DNA of 64,000 nucleotides from Butyrivibrio sp. Su6 (GTDB lineage: Bacteria > Bacillota > Clostridia > Lachnospirales > Lachnospiraceae): the NCBI RefSeq assembly GCF_900108105.1, contig NZ_FNUR01000014.1:50875-114874 (forward strand), read 5' to 3'. Shown in pieces: positions 43,742 through 52,238 of this stretch (the stretch's first letter is position 1; every line of letters begins with the position of its first letter). The translations under genes and the position numbers were made by a program. The notes under the pieces were generated by a model. It made no database searches and was not told where the DNA came from. It saw only the letters and a program-made list of their open reading frames with translations.

Positions 43742-44623
43742 TTAACTTATCTTGATTGTGTACTCTGTTTTTCTAGACTGTTTTGGATCCAGGTGCTGTT
43801 CACAATATTTTTCAGGAAGCTCACCATCAAACCCCTTGTTGTCGCAGCGGCCAATCCATGGCTCAAGGCACACATATCTTGCCTCAACTTTTTCTTTTGA
43901 CCAAAGACCAAAGCTTGGGAAACCTTTGCAGTTCATTGTGATATATGGCTTGCCGTCAGGAGTACATAGGCTGATCTCATCTACTTGGTAATCATCGAAA
44001 ATGAGCGCGTCCTTATCAAAAAGATGTGCGTCGATATCGAGGTATCCATCCTTTAATTCAAGAGTGCTTGGGTTTTCAAAGTCAACTTCTCTTGTTTCCT
44101 GGATGATAAGTGAGTACTTCAGGCTGTTTTTAGAAAACTTTACTTTATAATCGGTTCTCTTTTCATCATCATAGATAGGGCAGTTAAATGCGGGATGACC
44201 ACCGATTGAGTAATACAAAGGTTCATCTTCTGATGGATTTATGACTTCCCATTGAACCTTTATTGTGTTGCCATCAAGGACATGTGTGATAATAAGCTCA
44301 AAATCGAAAGGATATTTCTTTTTTGTTTCTTCATCTGATCTGAGGACGAAACTAATAGAGTTTTCAGTTTTTGCCAGAAGCTCAAAGTCCATGTCCCTGG
44401 CAAAACCATGAGAAGACATGGGATACTCTTTTCCTTTGTATTTAAATACGCCCTTGTTTACATTACCTACAATTGGGAAAAGAACCGGTGCATGTCTGTT
44501 CCAAAATGCTGGGTCTGCCTGCCAAAGCATTTCTCTGTTTCTTTTTTTGTCGAAAATGCTACTGAGCTCTGCTCCGTGAGTAGCTACGCCGATTTTTAAT
44601 AAATCATTTTCTATGTATTCCAT
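43742..44623 (-). CDS. Aldose 1-epimerase-like protein (LacX-type)
   Basis: The ATG at 44623 has AAAGGTG upstream; a GTG three codons earlier is less likely. The 293-residue beta-sandwich protein belongs to the galactose mutarotase superfamily. Visible hallmarks are GAELSSI, a PVLFPIVGNV segment with PMSSHGFARD (about 68-78, proposed active-site His) and IGGHPAFNCP (about 143-152, second His). LacX-type proteins interconvert sugar anomers, but their substrates are poorly defined. It lies 20 bp after an AraC regulator gene on the same strand, probably its controller. Confidence 0.85.
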   Translation of the reverse strand: MEYIENDLLKIGVATHGAELSSIFDKKRNREMLWQADPAFWNRHAPVLFPIVGNVNKGVFKYKGKEYPMSSHGFARDMDFELLAKTENSISFVLRSDEETKKKYPFDFELIITHVLDGNTIKVQWEVINPSEDEPLYYSIGGHPAFNCPIYDDEKRTDYKVKFSKNSLKYSLIIQETREVDFENPSTLELKDGYLDIDAHLFDKDALIFDDYQVDEISLCTPDGKPYITMNCKGFPSFGLWSKEKVEARYVCLEPWIGRCDNKGFDGELPEKYCEQHLDPKQSRKTEYTIKIS

Positions 44624-44643
44624 TTTTTTCACCTTTCTTAGGT

Positions 44644-45513
44644 TTATAGTTTTGTATTTTGTTTTCTGAAATGTAGAGGTGTCATACCAAATTCTTTTTT
44701 GAAGCTGCTGGTCATGTTACCCGGATAGGAAAAACCGCATTCTAAGGATATTTCCATCACTGACTTATTGGTGGTCAATAGCATGTTTTGTACGTGCTTC
44801 AGCCTTGTGATGCACAGATATTCTGTGAAGTCAGATCCAAGCTGTCTGGCGAAAATACGTGAAAAGTATGAGACAGAGTACCCTGAAATGCGGGCAACTT
44901 CGTCTATTTTCAGCGGCTGCATATAGTTTTTTTCTATATAATAAACAGCTTCCATGATGGGCTCGGTAAGCTCACTTTCATGGATTGTTGCCTTGGTGCT
45001 GTCAAAATGGCCCTTGTCATATACTTCGAGAAGAATATGGATCAAGAGGTTCTGCAAGCGGTATCTGGAAATTGAGCCTTCAGACATATCAAGGTCCTGT
45101 TCTTCAATTTCATTGTACAACTCATATATTTCTCTGGCTAAAGAGAAGATCTTTTCTCTGTCACCATCGGAAAAAGTAATTGGTGGATACCGGAATATCT
45201 TTTCCATGATCTGTGGACCGAGAGTATCTGTCATGTTTGCTACAAAATCCGGAGAAAACTTAATGAGAATGCTGACATATTCTGAATCAGAGGCAGGTAT
45301 TGTTCTGTGATAGATATAGGGGCGCATGGCTCCTATGTAGCCTGCATGAAGAGTAAAATTCATTTTAGGAGTAATTATCCGCCTGTCTCCCTTGATCATG
45401 AAGCCAAGAGAATAGTGATCTGAAGCGACCTCCATTGAAGGCATTTCGTAATCAGATGAGATTTCTCTGTAGGCAACTGTTATCTGTTTTCCTTTTGGAA
45501 GTGGAAGAGCCAT
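44644..45513 (-). CDS. AraC-family regulator (first)
   Basis: The start at 45513 is chosen because AGGAG lies 7 nt upstream; earlier in-frame ATGs sit too near it or lack a site. The 289-residue protein has an N-terminal cupin-like ligand domain (about 1-150) and a C-terminal double helix-turn-helix of the AraC type (about 190-285; IDEVARISGYSVSYFSRIF and LECGFSYPGNMTSSFKKEFGMTP). A sugar or sugar acid is the likely effector given the mutarotase and uxu neighbours; this is inferred. Confidence 0.88.
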   Translation of the reverse strand: MALPLPKGKQITVAYREISSDYEMPSMEVASDHYSLGFMIKGDRRIITPKMNFTLHAGYIGAMRPYIYHRTIPASDSEYVSILIKFSPDFVANMTDTLGPQIMEKIFRYPPITFSDGDREKIFSLAREIYELYNEIEEQDLDMSEGSISRYRLQNLLIHILLEVYDKGHFDSTKATIHESELTEPIMEAVYYIEKNYMQPLKIDEVARISGYSVSYFSRIFARQLGSDFTEYLCITRLKHVQNMLLTTNKSVMEISLECGFSYPGNMTSSFKKEFGMTPLHFRKQNTKL

Positions 45514-45623
45514 AGCCATTCTCCTAAGTTTCAATATACAATCCAATATGACATAAAAAGATTATTTTTGCAATGAATTCGGAAATTTCAGATAAGAAAA
45601 TTATTATTTTAAGTACGATGATA

Positions 45624-46538
45624 TTATATCTTTTCACCTTCATGGAAAGAAGTCATGTCAAGGGCAGACAGATTCTGATATTCTTTGGGGGACATTCCAT
45701 ATTCTTTTTTAAATGCCTTAAAAAAGCTTGAGTAATCCCTAAAACCAAATTTTTCATAGGTGCCGGTTATACTGGCGCCGCTGATTATAGCGTTTCGGCA
45801 TTCCGCCAGACGCTTTTTTATTATGTACTGATGAAGTGAAATGCCAAGAGTGTCCTTGAATAAGTGAGCAACATAGTACTTGCTGACAAAAAACTGCCCG
45901 GCGATATCATCAAGTGAAAGGGTATCCTCAAGATTGCTCTCCACATAGGAAAGGATATTTTGGAAAAGAGCCAGTTCATCATTGCCATTCTGTATATGGT
46001 CGTCATCGTATACAATTCTGTTGATAGTAAGGATCAGGTCGCAAAGACATAGATGGCTCATAGCACCGCTTCCGTATCTGTCGCTGGATTTTTCCTCTAA
46101 AAGTCTCAAGAACTTGGATTCAACAAGGTGAAAAGAGGCTGGTGCCAGATGATAAATATACTTGTGAAAAGCCTCTGCCTTTTGGATAAGGTACATATAA
46201 TCAACTGATTCCTGCATCAGGGAATTGCAGCAATCCTTGCTGATCCAAAAGACAAAACGCTTATAGTCCTTTTCTGATGTGTGCATAATGGCGTGATGTG
46301 ATATTCCCGGTGGCACGACCATTAAATCCCCTGGGTACATATCGATGTGCTCTTTCTCTCCATCAGTTCTAAATATCTCCATGGTGACATCACCGTCCAG
46401 GAAAAGATAAAACTCATAGTAATCATGGGCATGGGGATTCAGTGTTTTAAAGTCCCTGTCCAGATAATAGAACACCTCAAAATCAGAGGAAATCATATAC
46501 TGTCTTGAATTAAATGATGATCTGAGTTTATTTTTCAT
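45624..46538 (-). CDS. AraC-family regulator divergent from uxuA (second)
   Basis: A 304-residue regulator with an N-terminal cupin (PHAHDYYEFYLFLDG with the metal- or ligand-site histidines, and MYPGDLMVVPPGISHHA) and a C-terminal AraC DNA-binding domain (about 200-290; LDDIAGQFFVSKYYVAHLFK, then FGFRDYSSFFKAFKKEYGMSP). It is transcribed away from uxuA, with 190 bp between. It is a good candidate for control of hexuronate catabolism. Confidence 0.9.
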   Translation of the reverse strand: MKNKLRSSFNSRQYMISSDFEVFYYLDRDFKTLNPHAHDYYEFYLFLDGDVTMEIFRTDGEKEHIDMYPGDLMVVPPGISHHAIMHTSEKDYKRFVFWISKDCCNSLMQESVDYMYLIQKAEAFHKYIYHLAPASFHLVESKFLRLLEEKSSDRYGSGAMSHLCLCDLILTINRIVYDDDHIQNGNDELALFQNILSYVESNLEDTLSLDDIAGQFFVSKYYVAHLFKDTLGISLHQYIIKKRLAECRNAIISGASITGTYEKFGFRDYSSFFKAFKKEYGMSPKEYQNLSALDMTSFHEGEKI

Positions 46539-46644
46539 AGGTACATAATAACATGGATAACAATTTTTGCAATATAGGAAACAAGTTATTCTATTCTTTT
46601 TTTTCTTAAATGAAAGTATTGTGTATATAACGAAAACGGATATT

Positions 46645-46702
46645 CAGTCGATTGGAATATGCAGGTAGTGTACGAGGTGGATCTGCAAGTTCCAATCGGC
46701 TG
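46645..46702 (+). promoter_or_regulatory. Inverted repeat in the uxuA leader
   Basis: Two 20-nt arms (46645-46664 and 46683-46702) are complementary at 17 positions around an 18-nt spacer, ending 14 nt before the uxuA ribosome site AGGAGG. No U-tract follows. It may be an operator or an mRNA hairpin that affects uxuA translation. Confidence 0.5.
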
Positions 46703-46730
46703 AACACGAAATTATAGGAGGATTAAGACT

Positions 46731-47807
46731 ATGGAAATGACACTTCGCTGGTATGGCACAGATTATGATACTGTTAAACTCTGGCAGATCAGACAGATCC
46801 CTGGAGTACATGGAGTTATCACAACTCTTTACAATAAGCAGGCAGGAGAGCTTTGGGAACAGGATGAGATCAAGGCTCTTAAAAATGAAGTTGAGGCCGG
46901 TGGACTTAAGATTGCCGGAATCGAGTCAGTAAACGTGTCTGATGCGATCAAGGCTGCAACAGCAGACAGAGATAAGCATATCGATAATTACATCAAGACA
47001 CTTGAGAATCTTGGTAAAGAAGATATCCACATGGTATGTTACAACTTCATGCCTGTATTTGACTGGACAAGAACAGAACTTGCAAGAAAGAGAGCAGATG
47101 GCTCAACAGTTCTTGCTTATACACAGGAAGCAGTTGATGCGATCGATCCTGAGAAGATGTTTGAGTCAATTTCAGGTGAAATGAACGGAACAGTTATGCC
47201 TGGCTGGGAACCTGAGAGAATGGCTAAGGTAAAAGAGCTCTTTGAGCTTTACAAGGGAATCGATGAGGATAAGCTCTTTGAGAACATCGTTTACTTCCTT
47301 AAGGCTATCATGCCTGTATGTAATAAATATGACATTAAGATGGCTATTCATCCGGATGATCCGGCTTGGTCAGTATTCGGACTTCCAAGAATCATCAACA
47401 ATGAAAAGAATATCTTAAAGCTCATGAAGGCTGTAGATGATGTACACAATGGTGTTACATTCTGCTCAGGATCTTACGGTACAAGTCTTGAGAACGATCT
47501 TCCACACATGATCAGAGCTTTAGAGGGAAGAATTCATTTTGCCCATGTACGTAACCTTAAGTTTATTTCTCCTACAAACTTCGAGGAAGCAGCTCATCTT
47601 TCATCAGATGGAACATTTGATATGTATGAGATAGTTAAGGCTCTTTATGAGACTGGCTTTGACGGACCTATCCGTCCTGATCACGGAAGAATGATCTGGG
47701 GTGAAGTTGCAATGCCAGGTTACGGCTTATATGACAGAGCACTTGGTGCAACATACATAAACGGCCTTTGGGAAGCAATTGAGAAGAGCCATCAGCGTGG
47801 GCTGTAA
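46731..47807 (+). CDS. uxuA: Mannonate dehydratase
   Basis: A 358-residue UxuA of normal length. It opens MTLRWYGTDYDTVKLWQIRQIPGV and carries metal-ligand segments AIHPDDPAWSVFGLPRI (about 202-218), CSGSYGTS (about 245-252), FAHVRNL and RPDHGRMIW (about 314-322). It dehydrates D-mannonate to 2-keto-3-deoxygluconate in glucuronate catabolism. A strong AGGAGG precedes the ATG. It forms an operon with uxuB 100 bp downstream. Confidence 0.97.
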   Translation: MEMTLRWYGTDYDTVKLWQIRQIPGVHGVITTLYNKQAGELWEQDEIKALKNEVEAGGLKIAGIESVNVSDAIKAATADRDKHIDNYIKTLENLGKEDIHMVCYNFMPVFDWTRTELARKRADGSTVLAYTQEAVDAIDPEKMFESISGEMNGTVMPGWEPERMAKVKELFELYKGIDEDKLFENIVYFLKAIMPVCNKYDIKMAIHPDDPAWSVFGLPRIINNEKNILKLMKAVDDVHNGVTFCSGSYGTSLENDLPHMIRALEGRIHFAHVRNLKFISPTNFEEAAHLSSDGTFDMYEIVKALYETGFDGPIRPDHGRMIWGEVAMPGYGLYDRALGATYINGLWEAIEKSHQRGL

Positions 47808-47907
47808 GCACCTGACGAGGTTTTTGCGAGTCTAGTGCGCGTGTTCTGGCCAGGCGGATGCTGAGTGCAGAACTTCCTTATAAATTGAATGCGAAGGAGA
47901 TAACATA

Positions 47908-49527
47908 ATGAAGCTTTGTGATAGTAGTATAAAGAATGATTCAGTTTGGAAGGAAAAAGGATACGAACTTCCAAAATTTGATAGAGATGAGATGATAAAG
48001 AAGACAGTAGCTGAGCCTGAGTGGGTGCACTTCGGAGCAGGTAACATCTTCAGAGCTTTTCAGGCAAATCTTGCTCAGAGAATGCTTGATGATGGAATGA
48101 ATGACAAGGGACTTACAGTTGTTGAGGGATTTGATTATGAGATCGTAGAGAAAATGTACAGACCTCACGACAACCTTTCTATCCTTGTTACACTTAAAGC
48201 TGACGGATCAGTTGATAAGAAGGTTATCGGAAGCATTGCAGAGTCCTGCATCCTTGATTCTAACGATGACAAAGAGTTCAGCAGATTAAAAGAGATATTC
48301 AGAGCTGACAGCCTTAAGATGTGTACTTTTACAATCACAGAAAAGGGTTATAGCCTTGTAAATCCAGCAGGTGAGACTCTTCCTGCGGTAAAAGAAGATT
48401 TTGAAAATGGCCCTGAAAAGCCACAGAGCTATATCGGAAAGGTAGCAGCTCTTTTGTATGAGAGATATACAGCAGGCAAAAAGAAGATTGCCATGGTAAG
48501 TACAGATAACTGCTCACATAATGGTGACAAGCTCTATGCAGCTATGGATGCCTTTGCTAAGAACTGGACAGAAAACGGAAAAGCAGATGCTGGATTCCTT
48601 GACTATGTGCATGATGAAGCACTTGTTTCATTCCCATGGTCAATGATCGATAAGATCACACCAAGACCTGATGATTCTGTAAATGAAATTCTTAAGAACG
48701 ACGGTGTTGAGGAACTTGAGGCAGTTGTTACATCTAAGAAAACATGGGTAGCTCCTTTTGTTAACGCTGAGGAGAGCGAATACCTTGTAATCGAGGACAA
48801 GTTCCCAAATGGAAGACCTGCTCTTGAGAAGGTTGGAGTTATCTTTACAGATAAGGAGACTGTAGACAAGGTTGAGAGAATGAAGGTTTGCACTTGCCTT
48901 AATCCTCTTCACACAGCACTTGCTGTTTACGGATGCCTTCTTGGATATACAAAGATCTCAGATGAGATGAAGGATGAAGACCTCGTTAAGCTTGTAAAAG
49001 AAATAGGCTACGTAGAGGGACTTCCTGTTGTTACAGATCCTGGCGTTATTAAGCCAAAGGAATTTATTGATACTGTTGTAAATGTGCGTATCCCTAACAA
49101 GTTTATGCCTGACACACCACAGAGAATCGCATGCGATACTTCACAGAAGCTTGGCATCAGATTCGGTGAAACAATCAAGGCATATCTTGCTTCTGATAAA
49201 CTTAACGTTGCTGACCTTAAACTTATACCACTTGTTCATGCAGGTTGGCTTCGTTACCTTATGGGAGTGGACGATAAGGGCCAGAGCTTCGAGCCTAGTC
49301 CTGATCCACTTCTTGAGGAGGCTCAGAGCTTCGTAAAAGACATTAAGCTCGGAGAGACAGATGAGAATAAGGTTAAGGCAGCTGTTTTACCTCTTCTTAA
49401 AAATGCTGCTATATTCGGAACAGACCTTGAGGCAGCAGGCCTTTCAGACAGGATAGTTGGATATTATCTTGAGCTTCTTAAAGGCGAAGGTGCAGTAAGG
49501 GCTACACTTCAGAAGTATTGCAAATGA
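47908..49527 (+). CDS. uxuB: Fructuronate reductase / mannitol dehydrogenase family protein
   Basis: A 539-residue polyol dehydrogenase family protein that, next to uxuA, most likely reduces D-fructuronate to D-mannonate with NADH. The N-terminal Rossmann domain has HFGAGNIFRAFQANL (about 34-48), and the C-terminal domain carries the conserved catalytic-lysine region and LIPLVHAGWLRYLMG (about 436-450). It is longer than E. coli UxuB (about 486), as in many Firmicutes. AAGGAG precedes the ATG. A hairpin follows at 49549. Confidence 0.93.
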   Translation: MKLCDSSIKNDSVWKEKGYELPKFDRDEMIKKTVAEPEWVHFGAGNIFRAFQANLAQRMLDDGMNDKGLTVVEGFDYEIVEKMYRPHDNLSILVTLKADGSVDKKVIGSIAESCILDSNDDKEFSRLKEIFRADSLKMCTFTITEKGYSLVNPAGETLPAVKEDFENGPEKPQSYIGKVAALLYERYTAGKKKIAMVSTDNCSHNGDKLYAAMDAFAKNWTENGKADAGFLDYVHDEALVSFPWSMIDKITPRPDDSVNEILKNDGVEELEAVVTSKKTWVAPFVNAEESEYLVIEDKFPNGRPALEKVGVIFTDKETVDKVERMKVCTCLNPLHTALAVYGCLLGYTKISDEMKDEDLVKLVKEIGYVEGLPVVTDPGVIKPKEFIDTVVNVRIPNKFMPDTPQRIACDTSQKLGIRFGETIKAYLASDKLNVADLKLIPLVHAGWLRYLMGVDDKGQSFEPSPDPLLEEAQSFVKDIKLGETDENKVKAAVLPLLKNAAIFGTDLEAAGLSDRIVGYYLELLKGEGAVRATLQKYCK

Positions 49528-49548
49528 TAACCTAACAAGGTAAAATCT

Positions 49549-49582
49549 ATTAGGTGGGTGCTTGGTTAAGTGCCCACCTAAT
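49549..49582 (+). terminator. Hairpin after uxuB
   Basis: ATTAGGTGGG (49549-49558) pairs perfectly with CCCACCTAAT (49573-49582). The downstream tract is A/T mixed, so termination may be partial, allowing read-through into the next gene at 49605. Confidence 0.5.
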
Positions 49583-49604
49583 ATTAGAGTTGGAGGGGAT
49601 CAAT

Positions 49605-50144
49605 ATGAAAACATGTCCTAATTGCGGTAATCAGATCGCTGATGATGCAGCATTTTGCAATAATTGCGGTGTTTCAGTGACAGTTAATCAACAGGCAGAA
49701 AGTGCACAGGCTACTAATCCACAGCCACAGGCTCAACCGGCACCACAGCCACAGCCTCAGCCTCAGCAGTCATATGGCCAGGCACCATATCAGCAGCCAC
49801 TTGTTTACTCAGATTCTAAGGATCATACAAAAGAGTTTGATGCTCAGGATATTGCAGACAACAGGATCATTGCACTTGCAGCTTATCTGTTCGGAATTCT
49901 CGGTGTTCTTATTGCATTTATTGCCGGAACCCCATTTACAAGATTCCATGCAAGAAATTCTCTTAGAATTTCTATAGCAGCAATCATTATACTTATCCCA
50001 AGCATCATTCCATTTCTTGGATGGCTTGTAACAGGTATATGCGCAGCAATTCTTGGTGTGATCAAGATCGTTGCTATTGTTTGGGCTTGCATGGGTAAGG
50101 CAAAAGAGCTTCCAATCATTTCAGATATAGGATTTCTTAGCTAA
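49605..50144 (+). CDS. Zinc-ribbon membrane protein
   Basis: The ATG at 49605 follows TTGGAGGGG; the longer open frame starts inside the uxuB hairpin. The 179-residue protein starts with a zinc ribbon (CPNCGNQIADDAAFCNNCG, residues 4-22), then a Pro/Gln-rich linker (about 30-65) and a C-terminal DUF4870-like membrane part with three spans (about 85-165). Such proteins are common in Firmicutes, with no settled function. A perfect terminator with U-tract follows. Confidence 0.8.
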   Translation: MKTCPNCGNQIADDAAFCNNCGVSVTVNQQAESAQATNPQPQAQPAPQPQPQPQQSYGQAPYQQPLVYSDSKDHTKEFDAQDIADNRIIALAAYLFGILGVLIAFIAGTPFTRFHARNSLRISIAAIIILIPSIIPFLGWLVTGICAAILGVIKIVAIVWACMGKAKELPIISDIGFLS

Positions 50145-50150
50145 TATGGG

Positions 50151-50182
50151 CAGCTGTACATTTTGTGTACAGCTGTTTTTTT
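50151..50182 (+). terminator. Terminator before the AgrA/AgrC-like operon
   Basis: CAGCTGTAC (50151-50159) pairs perfectly with GTACAGCTG (50167-50175), followed by seven T. Confidence 0.9.
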
Positions 50183-50188
50183 ATCTTG

Positions 50189-50194
50189 TATAAT
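50189..50194 (+). promoter_or_regulatory. -10 element for the LytTR/kinase operon
   Basis: TATAAT just after the terminator, 25 bp before the LytTR regulator start. A -35 would overlap the terminator hairpin; none is strong. Confidence 0.4.
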
Positions 50195-50219
50195 TGTCCC
50201 TATACAGGAGAAAAAGACG

Positions 50220-50918
50220 ATGATCAATATAGCAATCGTAGAGGATGAGGATTCATATGCATCCCAGTTAACTGAATATATTAACAGGTATGAATCAGAA
50301 AGCGGCAGTTCTTTCAGACTTACCCGTTTTAAAGATGGAGATGAGATCACTAACGGGTATAAGAGTCAGTTTGACATCATACTTATGGATATAGAGATGA
50401 AGCTTATGGACGGCATGACTGCTGCGGAAGAAATCAGAAAGCTCGACCAGGATGTTGTTATCATGTTTATCACCAATATGACTAACTATGCCATAAGAGG
50501 CTATCAGGTAGATGCTCTTGATTATGTGTTAAAGCCTGTTAGCTATTTTGCCTTTTCTCAAAAGCTTGGAAGGGCAATTGCCAGGATGAAAAAAAGCTCT
50601 GCAAAGACTATTTCAATTGAACTGCCATCCGGTATAAAAAAGCTTGATATAGATAATGTATTTTATATTGAAAGTGAAGGGCATAATCTTGTTTTCTATA
50701 CGAGCGGTGGTGAGTTTAAGATAAGGGCCAAGCTTGGCGACTTTGAGAATCAGCTTTCTCAATATAATTTTTTCAGGTCTAACAAAGGCTATCTTGTTAA
50801 TCTTAAATATGTCGACGGAGTCGAGAATGGATGCTGCATTATAGCAGGTAAGCAGCTTCTTATCAGCAGAGCAAGGAAAAATGATTTTATGACTGCTTTG
50901 ACTGAGTTTATGTCATGA
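50220..50918 (+). CDS. LytTR-family response regulator (AgrA-like)
   Basis: The ATG at 50220 follows CAGGAG. The 232-residue regulator has a receiver domain (about 1-120; IVEDED acidic pocket, acceptor Asp in LMDIEMKLMDG, distal Lys in VLKPVSY) and a C-terminal LytTR DNA-binding domain (about 135-232; IDNVFYIESEGHNLVFYT, FRSNKGYLVNLKYV). This is the AgrA layout. It lies 9 bp before a GHKL sensor kinase. No AgrB or AgrD-like pheromone gene was found nearby. Confidence 0.93.
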   Translation: MINIAIVEDEDSYASQLTEYINRYESESGSSFRLTRFKDGDEITNGYKSQFDIILMDIEMKLMDGMTAAEEIRKLDQDVVIMFITNMTNYAIRGYQVDALDYVLKPVSYFAFSQKLGRAIARMKKSSAKTISIELPSGIKKLDIDNVFYIESEGHNLVFYTSGGEFKIRAKLGDFENQLSQYNFFRSNKGYLVNLKYVDGVENGCCIIAGKQLLISRARKNDFMTALTEFMS

Positions 50919-50927
50919 GGAATTATA

Positions 50928-52238
50928 ATGGAAAATATCTATCAGGATATACCAAGGCTATATACTGCCCTTGCTGAGTGGCTGGCGTGTATGACTTACT
51001 GCCTTGTTTTAAAAAGAAAAGTTAAGAACGAGTTATTTGTTGCGTATTCTGTTATTGCTCTTGTTATTCAGAGCGTGTTTTTGGTGTACACCAAAAATCT
51101 CCCTGTTGTGTTTTGGATTCCATGTATGATCGTAGCTGTGGCATTTATGTATGTCTTTATGTACTTAAGTTGTGACAGTAGTGTGAATGTTATAGGCTAT
51201 TACTGCGCAAGGGCGTTTCTGCTTGCAGAGCTTGCAGCCTCCCTGGAGTGGCAACTTGCATGTTTCTTTTTACTAAAAACTGATTCAGAGATTATTCAGA
51301 TCGCAATTCTGGTGGCAATATATCTTCTTGTTTTTATCTGGGCTCATTATATGGAGATTAGTATCACAAGGGGCGTTTCACAATTTGAAGTTAATTACCA
51401 TGAATTATTGGCAGCTGTGGCTATTGCTGCGGCAGTATTTGCCTTCAGTAACCTTAGTTTTATCGTACAGAACACGCCATTTTCTGCGGGAGTTACTGCG
51501 GATGTTTTTTATATCAGGACTCTTGTGGATATAGCCGGCATAATGATACTATATGTGTATCAGAGCAGGATCTGTGAGCTTCTTGCTGAAAAAGAGCTGA
51601 GAAATATTCACGCTATGCTTAAGGCTCAGTATGATAAATACAGAGGCTATCAGACAACTTTTGATATGATCAATATGAAGTATCATGATCTAAAGCATCA
51701 GATTGCGGGACTAAGGGCTGAGATGAGTGATGAGGAGAGAACTCAGTGGATCGATTCTCTGGAGCAGGAGCTTGAGTCTTTTAGCCCTGAAATGCAGACT
51801 GGAAACAGTGTTCTGGATACACTTATAGCAGGAAAAATGATGAACTGCAGAGCCAACAAAATTAAGCTGACATGTGTGGCTGACGGTAATATCCTTGATT
51901 TCATGCACGTTTCAGATATCTGTACTATCTTTGGTAATGCGCTGGATAATGCAATAGAAAGCGTATCCCTTATAGATGACCCTGAAAAGCGGCTTATTCA
52001 TCTGGCTATTTCACCTAAAAAGAGTTTTGTTCTGATCCAGATAGATAATTATTGTGAAAATAATATAGAAATGAAGAATGGATACCCTGTAACTACTAAG
52101 GCAGACAAGGGTAATCATGGTTTTGGTCTTAAAAGCATCAGGTATACAGTAGAAAAATATAACGGAACATTGAATTTTGACCTGAATGATAATTGGTTTG
52201 AAGTCAAAATGCTTATTCCAATGAAAGGATTAGCATGA
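50928..52238 (+). CDS. GHKL sensor histidine kinase (AgrC-like)
   Basis: A 436-residue kinase. The N-terminal 215 residues form about six membrane spans, a coiled helix follows, and the phospho-acceptor His lies in KYHDLKHQIAG (about 246-256). The GHKL ATPase domain has NALDNAIES (about 336-344), DNYCEN and a GNHGFGLKSIRY glycine box. GAGGAAT precedes the ATG. It should phosphorylate the LytTR regulator upstream; its ligand is unknown. Its last codons overlap the next gene (ATGA), coupling it to a GGDEF protein. Confidence 0.92.
   Translation: MENIYQDIPRLYTALAEWLACMTYCLVLKRKVKNELFVAYSVIALVIQSVFLVYTKNLPVVFWIPCMIVAVAFMYVFMYLSCDSSVNVIGYYCARAFLLAELAASLEWQLACFFLLKTDSEIIQIAILVAIYLLVFIWAHYMEISITRGVSQFEVNYHELLAAVAIAAAVFAFSNLSFIVQNTPFSAGVTADVFYIRTLVDIAGIMILYVYQSRICELLAEKELRNIHAMLKAQYDKYRGYQTTFDMINMKYHDLKHQIAGLRAEMSDEERTQWIDSLEQELESFSPEMQTGNSVLDTLIAGKMMNCRANKIKLTCVADGNILDFMHVSDICTIFGNALDNAIESVSLIDDPEKRLIHLAISPKKSFVLIQIDNYCENNIEMKNGYPVTTKADKGNHGFGLKSIRYTVEKYNGTLNFDLNDNWFEVKMLIPMKGLA

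Noticed and set aside
47808..47907. Small gene or structured RNA between uxuA and uxuB
   Set aside because: No frame with a ribosome site and only weak, short complementarities.
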